From Endozoicomonas arenosclerae (GTDB taxonomy: Bacteria; Pseudomonadota; Gammaproteobacteria; Pseudomonadales; Endozoicomonadaceae): DNA of 39,882 bases. The stretch is from assembly GCF_001562015.1 (NCBI RefSeq), contig NZ_LASA01000138.1, forward strand, positions 1 to 39,882, read 5' to 3'. The stretch's first letter is position 1. Each line of letters begins with the position of its first letter. Positions 15,789-25,357 of this stretch are shown here, piece after piece. The position numbers were made by a program, and so were the translations under genes. The notes beneath the pieces are model-generated. The model did not search any database and was not told the origin of the DNA. It saw nothing but the letters and a program-made list of their open reading frames with translations.

Positions 15789-16922
15789 TTAGTAAAGTGA
15801 ATGGCTGTTTTCAGCAAGGTGTTCTGCTGTCATACGGCCCCATAGCCTGTAGAAACACCAGGAGGTGTAGCACAGGATCAGCGGAACAAATATACCGGCC
15901 ACGACGGTCATAATGCCCAGTGTCAGATGGCTGGATACCGAGTCCCACAGGGTCAGGCTGACATTGGGATTGGTGCTGGATGGCAGAATGAATGGGAACA
16001 GGGAGAAACCTGCGGTCATGATAATACCCGCCTGGGTAATGGAGCTGCAGGCAAAAGTCAGGCCGTGCAGACGACTGCTGGCCAGCAGGAAAACACCAAT
16101 AGCACCGGCAAATCCCATCACCGGAGCGATCATCATGAAGGGGTATTTGCTGTAGTTGTTCAGCCAGACGCCAGCATCAGCGATGTGAACGACTTTGTTC
16201 AACGGGTTTGCTGCACCGTCAATGACCAGGCCACTCACTACTTCAAAACCAGGCAGGTTGGCGACCCAGACTCCAGCCAGGGCGAAAGTAACAATGGTCG
16301 CCAGAGCTGCCAGACGAGCAACAACGGCAGCACGCTCCTTGATGGGGGAACCGGCACGCAGACTCTGCCATACCGAACCCTGCATGGTCAGCATGGCAAT
16401 ACTGACAACACCACAGAGCAGGGCAAAAGGATTCAGCAGAGAGAAGAACCCTTGTGAAAAGGTAGAGCGCATGGTGTCGTCCAGATCAAAGCCGAAGCCC
16501 TGGAACAGGTTGCCGAAAGCTACACCAAATACCAGAGAAGGCACGATGCCGCTGATAAACAGTCCCCAGTCGCAGATCTTGGTGTGCTCAGGATTTACCT
16601 TGGAACGGTAATCAAAGGCCAGGGGTCTGAGGATCAGGGCAAATAGCACCAGTAGCATGGCCCAGTAGAAACCTGAAAATGCAGTGGCGTAAACAATCGG
16701 CCAGGCTGCAAACAGGGCACCACCGGCAGAGATCAACCATACCTGGTTACCGTCCCAATGAGGGGCAACAGCGTTGATCATGATACGACGTTCTTCGTCG
16801 GTTTTACTCATGAATGGCAGCAGGTTGGCGGTACCCAGGTCATAGCCATCCATAATGGCAAAGCCTATGAACAGGACTCCAATCAGGACCCACCAGATAA
16901 ATTTGAGAACTTCGTAATCCAT
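15789..16922 (-). CDS. cydB: Cytochrome bd ubiquinol oxidase subunit II
   Basis: A 377-aa inner-membrane subunit, normal length for CydB, with about eight to nine helices. It starts MDYEVLKFIWWVLIGVLFIG, followed by FAIMDGYDLGTANLLPF. The WDGNQVWLISAGGALFAAWP region is highly typical. It carries no haem but pairs with CydA to form the quinol:O2 oxidoreductase. AGGAG precedes the start, and there are 12-base gaps to both cydA and cydX, so this is one operon. Confidence 0.97.
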   Translation of the reverse strand: MDYEVLKFIWWVLIGVLFIGFAIMDGYDLGTANLLPFMSKTDEERRIMINAVAPHWDGNQVWLISAGGALFAAWPIVYATAFSGFYWAMLLVLFALILRPLAFDYRSKVNPEHTKICDWGLFISGIVPSLVFGVAFGNLFQGFGFDLDDTMRSTFSQGFFSLLNPFALLCGVVSIAMLTMQGSVWQSLRAGSPIKERAAVVARLAALATIVTFALAGVWVANLPGFEVVSGLVIDGAANPLNKVVHIADAGVWLNNYSKYPFMMIAPVMGFAGAIGVFLLASSRLHGLTFACSSITQAGIIMTAGFSLFPFILPSSTNPNVSLTLWDSVSSHLTLGIMTVVAGIFVPLILCYTSWCFYRLWGRMTAEHLAENSHSLY

Positions 16923-16934
16923 AGTGGTCTCCTG

Positions 16935-18509
16935 TTATGCCTGAGCCATATCGCCGGAGCGATTGCGTTCAAAGTGGTAGCGGCCGGTGTGCAGACTGCT
17001 GGGACCTTTGCGGGCGTATTTGATCATCAGGTACATCTCAATGATGATGCAGATCGTGTACAGCGCTGCAAAACCGAAAATACTGAGCCACAGGTCGGTT
17101 TCCGTCCGGGATGAAGCCGACATATAGGTAGGCAGAATACCGGAGATGGACCATGGCTGACGGCCATACTCGGCGACAAACCAGCCCATTTCACTGGCAA
17201 TAAACGGCAGTGGCAGAGCATAGAAGCAGAGTTTAAGGAATTTAGGGCTTTTGTATTCAGACCGTCGAGCCGTTTTGTAAAAGGCTACCAGCATCAGGAT
17301 CAACATCAGGACACCACAACCCACCATGATACGGAAGGCGAAGAACAACGGCCAAACAGTAGGAATGGCATCTTCTGCAGCCTGCTGAATCATTTCCGGT
17401 GTAGCGTTTGGAATGTCGTCTGTGTAGCGGGTCAGCAGCAGACCGTAACCCAGGTCGTCCACCACTTTTTCGAAGGCATCACGATTGGCTGGGGTGTCTT
17501 CACCATTCTTGAGCTTCTGCAACAACTCATAGGCTGTTATCCCGGTGGTAATACGCTCAACCTTGTTTTCAATCAGGTCCTTGATGCCCAGAACTTCGGT
17601 ATCCAGGGAGCGGGTTGCAATGATGCCCATGGCGTATGGAATCTTAACGGCAAAGTCCGTTCTCTGTTCTTCCTGGTTAGGCAAACCGATGACTGTAAAG
17701 GCAGCAGGTGGTGGTTCGGTTTCCCACTCGGCTTCGATGGCTGCAAGCTTCACTTCCTGCACATCGCCTAGTTCATAACCGGATTCATCACCCAGCATGA
17801 TGGTGGACAGGATCGCTGCCAGACCAAAACCGGACGCCACGGCAAAGGAGCGACGGGCGAAACCAATGTCACGTCCTTTCAGCAGGTACCAGGCACTGAT
17901 AGACAGTACAAAAACTGCCCCAGTAGTGTAACCAGCAGCAACAGTGTGGATGAATTTAACCTGGGCAACAGGGTTGAGAACCAGATCAGCAAAACTGGTC
18001 ATTTCCATGCGCATGGTTTCGAAGTTGAACTCCGCACCTACAGGGTTCTGCATCCAGGCGTTAGCGATCAGGATCCACATGGCTGAGAGGTTAGTACCAA
18101 TCGCCATCAGCCAGGTACAGGCCAGATGCTGGACCTTGCTGAGCCGGTCCCAGCCGAAGAAGAACATGCCGACAAACGTCGACTCGAGGAAGAAGGCCAT
18201 TAAGGCTTCAATGGCCAGGGGAGCACCAAAAATATCACCTACGTAGTAGGAGTAGAATGACCAGTTGGTTCCGAACTGAAACTCCATGGTGAGGCCGGTC
18301 GCCACACCCAGAGCAAAGTTAATACCGAATAATTTACCCCAGAATTTCGTCATGTCCCGGTAGACCTGTTTACCGGTCATGACATAAACCGATTCCATGA
18401 TCGCGAGCATGAAGGTCATGCCCAGGGTCAGTGGGACAAAGAGGAAATGGTAGAGTGCCGTCATCGCGAATTGGAATCGCGATAGATCAATGACTTCTTC
18501 AGGAATCAT
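16935..18509 (-). CDS. cydA: Cytochrome bd ubiquinol oxidase subunit I
   Basis: A 524-aa haem-bearing subunit that oxidises ubiquinol and reduces O2 to water with high affinity. Expected haem ligands are visible: His21 in [13 protein letters not shown], His188 in [14 protein letters not shown] and Met395 in [12 protein letters not shown]. The GRQPW motif (449-453) is present. The loop between about 250 and 385 is long, so this is the E. coli-type long Q-loop class rather than the short-loop CIO class. The ribosome-binding site is GAGGAG four bases before the ATG. A perfect FNR/ANR box lies 263 bases upstream, suggesting induction at low oxygen. Confidence 0.97.
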   Translation of the reverse strand: MIPEEVIDLSRFQFAMTALYHFLFVPLTLGMTFMLAIMESVYVMTGKQVYRDMTKFWGKLFGINFALGVATGLTMEFQFGTNWSFYSYYVGDIFGAPLAIEALMAFFLESTFVGMFFFGWDRLSKVQHLACTWLMAIGTNLSAMWILIANAWMQNPVGAEFNFETMRMEMTSFADLVLNPVAQVKFIHTVAAGYTTGAVFVLSISAWYLLKGRDIGFARRSFAVASGFGLAAILSTIMLGDESGYELGDVQEVKLAAIEAEWETEPPPAAFTVIGLPNQEEQRTDFAVKIPYAMGIIATRSLDTEVLGIKDLIENKVERITTGITAYELLQKLKNGEDTPANRDAFEKVVDDLGYGLLLTRYTDDIPNATPEMIQQAAEDAIPTVWPLFFAFRIMVGCGVLMLILMLVAFYKTARRSEYKSPKFLKLCFYALPLPFIASEMGWFVAEYGRQPWSISGILPTYMSASSRTETDLWLSIFGFAALYTICIIIEMYLMIKYARKGPSSLHTGRYHFERNRSGDMAQA

Positions 18510-18771
18510 GATGCTCCTCGTTTATGACAGTGTGAAAATCAAATCCGTACTGGAAATCAGGAAATTGAGCTGCCACAGAGGTCCTTTGTGCTGCAGTACC
18601 CGCGCGTTCAGTATAATAGATACATTATAAATGCATGTTTATAGCAGGCGCGACGAAGCGACCGTTTATACGGTTTTTATTAGGATATGGATCAATCTAT
18701 GGCTGGTTAATCAGATTGTGCATATGTTACTCCGATTTGTTACATATCTGAACTTCGGTAAGACGCAAAAT
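18510..18771 (-). promoter_or_regulatory. cydABX leader/promoter region
   Basis: AT-rich, and contains TATAAT- and TATACT-like hexamers on the - strand around 18610-18630. Placing the FNR box at the usual -41.5 position would put the start near 18737 and give a leader of more than 200 bases. Which promoter is used cannot be settled by reading. ORFs in this stretch look like chance frames. Confidence 0.4.
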
Positions 18772-18785
18772 TTGATCTTTATCAA
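18772..18785. promoter_or_regulatory. FNR/ANR-type box
   Basis: TTGAT-CTTT-ATCAA is an exact match to the FNR/ANR consensus TTGATNNNNATCAA. It lies upstream of cydA and about 237 bases past the 3' end of the neighbouring gene, so it belongs to the cyd operon's control region. Regulation of bd oxidase by FNR-type proteins is well established in gammaproteobacteria. Confidence 0.75.
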
Positions 18786-19022
18786 AAACGCTTTAAATCC
18801 CTTGTCTCGCAAGACATATTCAGAGAATAAAATGGTTAACATCTAAAAAAACAGGAGGATATGCTGTGTAAAAACGAAACAGTTTGTTAAAAAATAAGAT
18901 TGAAAGCTATAAGTAGAATTGATATCTGTAATAACTACTTATCAGTATTCTCGATGGCACTATGGAAGACCCTGACCCTATATGCCCTGGGGCAAAGCGG
19001 ATCAGGTATCGCTCATTCGATC

Positions 19023-20927
19023 TCAGCCATGAATAGTAGCAGAGCTGTATTTGCTGATGGCTTTATTGGCATTATAAAGGTCAATTTGCCAGTTGTTTTT
19101 GGCAGGAGGGACTTCGATGGGAGAGATATTCTCAAGTGAATATCGGGCACTCATCGGGCTTTCAAACTGGGCAATGAATTGCAGCCTTTGCAGATCGGCC
19201 TGATAGGTTTGTACCAGAAAGTTGATGGTTCTCTCACTGAGGGGAACCCGGTAATACCTGATCAGATTCTGGGCCAGTTTTTCGGCACTGGCGGATAAAT
19301 TCTTGTCGACGTCTGCCGCCAGAGCCTCACCCAGGGATGCTTTTGTCTTGGCACTCATACCGGGTTCAATAAAGGCCAGGCTGGAAGCGTTGGAGCTTTC
19401 AATCGCCCGCTGAATCTGCGGGTCATGCAGGTGGACATAAGGGTCCAGTATGGTGGCAACTTCAATGGCGACCTCTCTGGCTCTGGTTTCCGTGAGATCT
19501 TTTTCCATGGGGGCTAAGGGGGAGTTATGTCGGTAACTTTCCCTTCGCAATCGGGACTCCCTTAGAAAGGCTTCCAGACGGTTGGCTACTTCCATCCGGG
19601 TGTCATCATCCAATTCTATGCTCTGTTCAGAAATGGTCAGACTGCGTTTTACGTTCTCATCAGGGTTTTGCTGATATAGCGTGGACAGTTTCTGCCAATA
19701 CTTCAGGGCTCTTTTCAGTTTTTCACTGTCACGACCCTGTTTCAGGTAAGCGCGATGGGCCTCATTATACAGCTGAATGGCTTTATCAAGCTGCTTGCGC
19801 TTAATGTTCAGGGCCATGACATGCTTACCGGTTTTCCGGGTCAGGTCGCGGGCCTGTCGAACCTGAAGGCTAAGGTTATCGAGGGATTCTGTGGCGGCGG
19901 ACAACAGTTTTTGAGGGCTGAGGCCGTGACCGGTAATAATGTCATTTTGTACATCGACATTGTGTAACCAGGTGGTCAGTGCCTTGAGTCGAGAATAAAC
20001 ACGGGCGCGGCTGATTCGGAAATCATTTCTTTCTTCTTCAAGCTTGTCCAGCGCCTTGGCCATTTCCCAACGGCCGGTATACTCAATTTTCAGCCAGGAA
20101 ATTTCACGGCCACAAATCAGCTCAAAACAGAGGGTGAGAATTTCTTCAACGTCATGAAGGGTCATCAGTTCTTCATTGTCGCGTTCACTGGCTGTGAGAA
20201 TTCGCTCAATAAACAATGGCTCTCTGGTCTGTCCTTCATGGGGGCGGGCGACAATGCCAGACAATCTGTTTTTAAGCGCTTGTGCAATGCGCGGATGAAG
20301 CTCCTTGAGTTCATTGTGATAACGCTCAGTTTCTTCAGAAACTTCATTCACAATGTCTCGCATTCGGTGGTAAAGACCCGCACGACGAAAAATCTCAATC
20401 TGTTCAGCTTTTCGAGCCAGCTTTGGGTCGCCGGTAATATCTTCAACGGCGGTGGACACCCATTCAGGGCCAAGGTCGAGCTTTCTGAGCAGTATACCGG
20501 CAGAGTGAATACGTCTGGCGTCTTCAGCCATGTTTCGCTGGGCCAGATCACGAACCATGTAAATAATTTCTGGAATGCGGTCTATAACACTGAGCAGATT
20601 ATTCTTCTCTTTGCTGACTTTACGACCGTGTGTCACGTTGTACATCAACTTGGTGAACAAACCCATTCCGATGGCAACGATTGAGTAGCCGATAAAGTAA
20701 AGGGTTCTGTCCAGCGGCATCATGGTGCCGTAGCCAATGTAATACCCGGCAAAAGCCGCGAGGAGGGTAACCGGTCCGGCCGTCCAGGCATATTGCAGTA
20801 TCGTGACACTCCAGGGCTCCTGATGGGGAGCGCGTGCCACTTTTTCCAGCCAGCTTAAATCTCTCTCTTCAAGCTGGAGGTCATCGTCATTCCGTTGCTG
20901 TCGCCAGCGACTGAACAGAGCGGGCAT
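19023..20927 (-). CDS. Unrecognised membrane protein with long helical cytoplasmic region
   Basis: A 634-aa protein. A basic/acidic N-terminus is followed by two hydrophobic helices (about 47-66 and 75-95), then about 540 residues that are almost wholly charged and helical, with coiled-coil-like stretches (for example 380-440). No catalytic motif is recognised. The first 45 residues and the large C-terminal part would sit on the same side, most likely the cytoplasm. It is a lone gene between the cyd operon control region and a small unknown gene. A structural or scaffold function would fit the shape, but this is a guess. Confidence 0.75.
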   Translation of the reverse strand: MPALFSRWRQQRNDDDLQLEERDLSWLEKVARAPHQEPWSVTILQYAWTAGPVTLLAAFAGYYIGYGTMMPLDRTLYFIGYSIVAIGMGLFTKLMYNVTHGRKVSKEKNNLLSVIDRIPEIIYMVRDLAQRNMAEDARRIHSAGILLRKLDLGPEWVSTAVEDITGDPKLARKAEQIEIFRRAGLYHRMRDIVNEVSEETERYHNELKELHPRIAQALKNRLSGIVARPHEGQTREPLFIERILTASERDNEELMTLHDVEEILTLCFELICGREISWLKIEYTGRWEMAKALDKLEEERNDFRISRARVYSRLKALTTWLHNVDVQNDIITGHGLSPQKLLSAATESLDNLSLQVRQARDLTRKTGKHVMALNIKRKQLDKAIQLYNEAHRAYLKQGRDSEKLKRALKYWQKLSTLYQQNPDENVKRSLTISEQSIELDDDTRMEVANRLEAFLRESRLRRESYRHNSPLAPMEKDLTETRAREVAIEVATILDPYVHLHDPQIQRAIESSNASSLAFIEPGMSAKTKASLGEALAADVDKNLSASAEKLAQNLIRYYRVPLSERTINFLVQTYQADLQRLQFIAQFESPMSARYSLENISPIEVPPAKNNWQIDLYNANKAISKYSSATIHG

Positions 20928-21284
20928 TGTCGTTTAATTCGCTTTGGGTGGGTGATCAGAATCTTATTCTAAAGTCTCATGACAATGTTTCAGTATATGT
21001 AGATTTACGCTTTCGAGTAAGTGTTTCGTAAGGCTGACACATTTAACTGTGTCTAGATATGAGTTTATAGCAACTGGTTTGAAGATAAACGATAGAGTGT
21101 TCAGTCGTCTTATAGACGTGTGGGAGAAAAATCTAGCTCTGATTGCAAGATAACATAGATGTTAGTGATTCTAATGGATGGTTTGAATACAGTCTGAAGG
21201 TAAATAAGCGTATTTTTGAGTATTTAATGATTCTGATGGGTAAAAGAGCAGTCATGCCCATCTAATGGCATGGAGGTCTTAGCT
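20928..21284. other. Intergenic region, nothing recognised
   Basis: About 357 bases between two divergent genes. AT-rich; it must carry both promoters, but no clear consensus pair, repeat or RNA gene could be read. Confidence 0.4.
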
Positions 21285-21755
21285 ATGAATGTACTAATGG
21301 GCGCGAAGGGAGTCGTAGCAGCATCTATGTTTGCGACTGGAATGATTAAAAATGAAGCTGTAGATGGCGTTTCAGAGTCGTTCAAAATGGGGGCGAAACC
21401 GGGTGTATTCGCTGGGCGAATAGTTGATAGTGTCATTGGTATGTCTTTCGGTTTGGCAAAAAAAATAAGTGTTGCTGTATGTAATGGATTCAGAAGTTCA
21501 GAAACACGTGAGCCGGTGAAATCTATTTCAGAGTATTCAGCAGATAGTATTAAAGTGGTTAACTATCTTCTGGGTGGCTTGACGGGTCTGCTACTTTGTG
21601 GACCTATATCAGTGGTGTATACGCCACTCGTCATAGTAAAGGAGATGCCTTCTATTTATCACAATTCAGTTGATGCATTTAATAGTGTTAGGACTGGTGG
21701 GAGTGATCTTTTTATGAACCCTACAGGGAATGGTATAAGAATGGCGAGAGAATAG
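21285..21755 (+). CDS. Small hydrophobic protein of unknown function
   Basis: A 156-aa protein. The start at 21285 is preferred over an in-frame ATG at 21270 because GGAGG (21272-21276) lies eight bases before it. There is a weakly hydrophobic N-terminal segment (MNVLMGAKGVVAASMFATGM) and a stronger membrane-like segment at about 82-108 (NYLLGGLTGLLLCGPISVVY). Gly/Ala/Ser-rich stretches in between suggest small-residue helix packing. No known family was recognised. It is monocistronic, with a terminator 21 bases after the stop. Confidence 0.65.
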   Translation: MNVLMGAKGVVAASMFATGMIKNEAVDGVSESFKMGAKPGVFAGRIVDSVIGMSFGLAKKISVAVCNGFRSSETREPVKSISEYSADSIKVVNYLLGGLTGLLLCGPISVVYTPLVIVKEMPSIYHNSVDAFNSVRTGGSDLFMNPTGNGIRMARE

Positions 21756-21775
21756 AGAGCTTCTATGCAGCGATG

Positions 21776-21800
21776 AAAGGGGCCTTTACAAGGCCCCTTT
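21776..21800 (+). terminator. Terminator of the small hydrophobic protein gene
   Basis: An 11-bp stem AAAGGGGCCTT / AAGGCCCCTTT with a 3-base loop, GC-rich core and T3 tail. Confidence 0.65.
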
Positions 21801-21876
21801 CAGTATATGTGCAATCTTTGAGTAGCAAGTTGAGCTTAGATGTAACGCGTCCTGACTTTTTTCTTTCAAGTGTTGA

Positions 21877-23715
21877 TCAAAGCGTCTTTAAATACTCAAT
21901 GATGGCCAGGGCACCAGCCTCGTTATCCGTCCAGTCCAGTTTGTAGGTTCTGTCGCCCTCCATAATATCGGTATCATGGCCCTTATTACTGATGGCCGGT
22001 GAGCGGTTGGATTGAAACAGGTAGCCCTCTTCAATCTGGTATGGTTTTGCATTTGGATCCCAGGAATATCCTACCTTGGCAGGATCGTAATCGAGTCTGC
22101 TTTTAATAAATTGGTTGGGTCGTGTTTTGGGCATCAGCAAATGATAAAGGGTAGGGATTGAGCCATTATGAAGATAGGGAGCCTGCGCCCAGATACCGAC
22201 AAGAGGTAAGGCATTGTAGCCTTCATGCAGTCTTGGAGAGGTCATCGCCAGGCGACTTTTACCTTTCAGTGAAACGTCTCGGTATTCGGCGCAGGGTTTC
22301 ACTTTTTTTCCATACATTTCGACTTCCGTATCCACTGAACAGTTTGTGTCGGACGTAAAGCTGCTTCTGGCTCCAAGGGTGATCAGTGTGCCAGCAATTT
22401 TGGCGCGGCCCATGTGAGTCCCCAGACTTTTATACACTTTACCGTTGTTGGGCTGGTGGCAGCTTGCACAATTTTCGGTGAACAGGGATTGACCTTCTTT
22501 GGCCAGTTCAATATCGACATCAAACGGGTAGGGAGCAGGTGGCAGTTTCTTCAGCAACACTTCAGAAAAAGCTGATACCCGGATATCAATGTTGTCAAAT
22601 CCCAGGGTTAACTGGGCGGCGATGTTCTTATAGATGGGAAGGGGGATGTGGCCATTCCACTGGCCGCCACCATTTATAAGGTCAGACTGGTCTTCATTCC
22701 ACCTGGGATCATGAGCGTCCTGGTACCAGACAGCCATGATGTCGGTAATGCCAGGATCGGAAGGCAGCGCCAGAGGGGCAAACCAGCTGATGACAGGCGT
22801 CTGTTTAAGATTGAAATAGGCGTTCACGGCATTAAAGGCGATGGCATCTTCCATGCCTGGAAAGCCTGACATGATCTCTGATTTTATTTCGGGGTAGAGG
22901 CGATCTACCAGAATATCCCAGCCTTTATAAACCTGCTCAGCATGAGCAGCAAACTCGGGGATGACCTTGTTGGCTTGTTGCTTGAACAGCGCTATCTGTG
23001 CTTTTTCATATTCGGCATCAAAGTGGCGGCCTTCAAACTGATAGTTTTTATAAAAGAAATTAGGGTTACTGGTGTGATTCTGTTCCAGTGCTTTCAGAAA
23101 GGTCTCTATGATAATGCTCTGCTTTTTATCGGGGTCGGTTTCGCCCTGATACAGTTTGGTCAGGGTCTGGGTTAACCTTTTTCTGAAACCTATGACATTA
23201 AACTGGGTGTTGATGCCGCCATCCAGATATTCCATTGAACCGTCGGGTAAACGAACACGACCGATATGGCAGCCGCCGCAGGCAAAAGAAGAGTAATCTA
23301 TGTTGCCCAGAGCTGCTTTTCGGGATAAGCCACTGAAACCTATGCCTCTGGGTAAGGGGGAGCCTTGCAGTCTTTCATCCTGGAACAGTCCCATGACGGA
23401 CAAAAAGTCATCCCCTTTACCCCAATATTCAGGGGCAACAACAGGCAGCAGTTTAAGAATGATAAAAGGAATGCCATCGGTTTCGCTGGTTGGAAAGTTG
23501 GCAAAACGTTGATAGGCCACTTGATGCTTGTTGAGGTGTTCTTTAATGGCTTGCTGTCGTTTTTCCCGGGCTTCTGGCCAGTTATCGGGTACTTCACGAA
23601 CCATGGGAGGGGGTGGCGGGGCATACAACTGATCCCCTCCAAGGTAAACATCAAACAACCAGTAGGCTGCGCCAGCCAGTGTCAATATCAGCAGTCCAAA
23701 CAGTTTACCCTTCAT
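21877..23715 (-). CDS. RoxA-like di-haem cytochrome c (612 aa)
   Basis: An inner-membrane-anchored periplasmic protein: one N-terminal helix (4-20), then a proline-rich linker (YAPPPPP). It has two c-haem sites, CGGCH (146-150) and CASCH (416-420), and a MauG-type motif APYLHNGSIPTLYHLL (512-527) before the end IIEYLKTL. At about 600 residues it is much longer than a classical cytochrome c peroxidase. Size, haem spacing and the PYLHNGS motif fit the RoxA/RoxB group, the haem dioxygenases that cleave polyisoprene, and related di-haem 'peroxidases'. Whether it is a dioxygenase or a peroxidase cannot be told from sequence. It follows a P450 and a second, different RoxA-like gene on the same strand. 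A dispersed inverted repeat sits between it and the P450 gene. Confidence 0.85.
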   Translation of the reverse strand: MKGKLFGLLILTLAGAAYWLFDVYLGGDQLYAPPPPPMVREVPDNWPEAREKRQQAIKEHLNKHQVAYQRFANFPTSETDGIPFIILKLLPVVAPEYWGKGDDFLSVMGLFQDERLQGSPLPRGIGFSGLSRKAALGNIDYSSFACGGCHIGRVRLPDGSMEYLDGGINTQFNVIGFRKRLTQTLTKLYQGETDPDKKQSIIIETFLKALEQNHTSNPNFFYKNYQFEGRHFDAEYEKAQIALFKQQANKVIPEFAAHAEQVYKGWDILVDRLYPEIKSEIMSGFPGMEDAIAFNAVNAYFNLKQTPVISWFAPLALPSDPGITDIMAVWYQDAHDPRWNEDQSDLINGGGQWNGHIPLPIYKNIAAQLTLGFDNIDIRVSAFSEVLLKKLPPAPYPFDVDIELAKEGQSLFTENCASCHQPNNGKVYKSLGTHMGRAKIAGTLITLGARSSFTSDTNCSVDTEVEMYGKKVKPCAEYRDVSLKGKSRLAMTSPRLHEGYNALPLVGIWAQAPYLHNGSIPTLYHLLMPKTRPNQFIKSRLDYDPAKVGYSWDPNAKPYQIEEGYLFQSNRSPAISNKGHDTDIMEGDRTYKLDWTDNEAGALAIIEYLKTL

Positions 23716-23802
23716 CCCTGATGATCCTCGTTATCGATCACGTCCCTGTGATACAACTATTCTCGGTCAGCCTCCTGGTACAACTAAGCGCTAAACCCCA
23801 TA

Positions 23803-23865
23803 CCGTTCGCACTGAGCCTGTCGAAGTGCAATACCAGTATCCTTCGACAAGCTCAGGATGAACGG
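23803..23865. repeat. Dispersed palindromic repeat, copy A
   Basis: Two 24-base arms (23803-23826 and 23842-23865), matching at 20 of 24 positions when folded. The left arm has CTGAGCCTGTCGAAG, the right CTTCGACAAGCTCAG. This is a common intergenic REP-like element in marine gammaproteobacteria. It lies between the P450 and the downstream RoxA-like gene, where it could shape mRNA processing. A degraded second copy is at 30102-30164. Confidence 0.75.
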
Positions 23866-23895
23866 AGTAGGTATGAGCATTAACGCTTGGCTGCA

Positions 23896-25281
23896 TTAGC
23901 TCCACTGCAAATCGTAATGCTCCGGGAAGGGGCCGTCTTTGTAATCAATACTGCCATCACTGCTGATGCCTGGCATTAACATGACTTGTCTGACCATCTC
24001 TGGAATCATTTCCATTCCGACGTATTTACCCAGGCAGTCATGAGAAGCAAAACCGAAGGTAAAGTTGTGATAGAAATTCCTGCCGGGGGAGAAGGCGTCA
24101 GGATTGTCATAGGCATAAGTGTCGAACATGGCTGACTGGGTCAAAGCCAGCACATTAGTGCCTTTTTTGATGGTGGTAGCGTGAGGAGTACCCTTGGCCA
24201 ATTCATAGTCCTGGGACATCTGTCGGAACATGTAGGGGCTTATGGGGACAAATCGAAGCGCTTCCCAGACCAGGTCGTCGAAGGCTTTGGTGTCTTCTTG
24301 GGCAGCGAGCGTTTTAGCTTTGTTGAGCAGCTCAGGTCTTTCCAGTATGAATTCAATCACCTGGGAAACGGCCTGAGAGGTGGTTTCGATAGCACCAATC
24401 AATAATCCCCCGGCATTGACACCGATACGGACCAGATCAAAGTCTACCTGTTCAGCAAAGCTGCTGCGCAGCATTCGGGAAATAATGTCGTCTTTGGCAA
24501 CAGGCGTTTTTCTGCCGAGAAGCTTATTGGTGATGCCTTTAATGATGCGCCAGCCGATTAACAGCAGGTTTTTGGTTTCGTCCAGCTTCACCATGGCTAA
24601 TTTACGAACCATGGTTTTTGTCATATAACTCTGCAGTTTGACTGTGACTTCACTGTGTTTGTCGATGATGTGCTGACTTTTCTCCGGTGAGTTCAGGTCA
24701 AATGGCTGATTATGGAACACATCGAACTGGTTCCAGAAGGACCAATCGATCAGATCGGTTTTTTCCACTTCATCCAGTCCAAAGTATTCCTGAACCAGGG
24801 TAGCGGGTACCATCCGGCAATACTGGTTAACAATCTCAATGTTGTTGTCAGCGTTTTTCAGGATGTCGGCGCTGGTTTGGGCAATCAGCTTTCGAATGGC
24901 AGGCAAGTCATTACGGTTCAGCATGCCCTGCATCAGAGACTTTTCACGATAGTGAAGAGCGTCATCGTCATGTGCCATAAGATAGCCGGGATCGGTGTCC
25001 GTTACTCCCATTTTGGGCTTGTAGAGGTCCACGGTGAAAACCTTGGGCATCTGGAGCATGTCACGAACATCAGTAAAGTGAGAAACCAGTGTGCAATCGG
25101 GAGTGACCAGAATCGGGCGTTCGGCTCGAAGCTGGGCGAAAAACGGCAAAGGCTCAGTCTTCATCCATTTAAGCACCTGGGGGTACTTTTCAGCATCGGG
25201 CAGGCTGTCGTATTCCGATAAATAGTCTTTGCTGGCGGTGAACAGGTTGGCAATACTGCTTTCAGCAAGTGGTGTTGTCAT
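23896..25281 (-). CDS. Cytochrome P450
   Basis: A 461-aa soluble P450. The I-helix oxygen-activation motif is LIGAIETTSQ (E299, T300), the K-helix ExxR is EALR (340-343), and the haem loop is FGFASHDCLG (409-418) with Cys416 as the iron ligand. The consensus is FGxGxHxCxG, so the second Gly is Ala412 here. There is no membrane helix, so it is a bacterial class I-type enzyme needing separate redox partners; no ferredoxin or reductase gene is nearby. I chose the ATG at 25281 because AAGGA lies four to five bases upstream; a GTG at 25317 would add 12 residues. It sits between two RoxA-like di-haem cytochromes on the same strand (40 bases from the upstream one). The substrate is unknown; lipid or terpenoid would suit the neighbours. 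Confidence 0.9.
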   Translation of the reverse strand: MTTPLAESSIANLFTASKDYLSEYDSLPDAEKYPQVLKWMKTEPLPFFAQLRAERPILVTPDCTLVSHFTDVRDMLQMPKVFTVDLYKPKMGVTDTDPGYLMAHDDDALHYREKSLMQGMLNRNDLPAIRKLIAQTSADILKNADNNIEIVNQYCRMVPATLVQEYFGLDEVEKTDLIDWSFWNQFDVFHNQPFDLNSPEKSQHIIDKHSEVTVKLQSYMTKTMVRKLAMVKLDETKNLLLIGWRIIKGITNKLLGRKTPVAKDDIISRMLRSSFAEQVDFDLVRIGVNAGGLLIGAIETTSQAVSQVIEFILERPELLNKAKTLAAQEDTKAFDDLVWEALRFVPISPYMFRQMSQDYELAKGTPHATTIKKGTNVLALTQSAMFDTYAYDNPDAFSPGRNFYHNFTFGFASHDCLGKYVGMEMIPEMVRQVMLMPGISSDGSIDYKDGPFPEHYDLQWS

Positions 25282-25357
25282 AAGATCCTTCTCTCTTACA
25301 GTCTGAGACAGGGCCACCCAAGCAGCCCTGTTACTTTATACAATCAGTTTTTTCGAA

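Noticed and set aside
18631-18846. 71-codon + strand frame upstream of cydA
   Set aside because: It spans the FNR box and AT-rich promoter DNA; no ribosome-binding site or known match.
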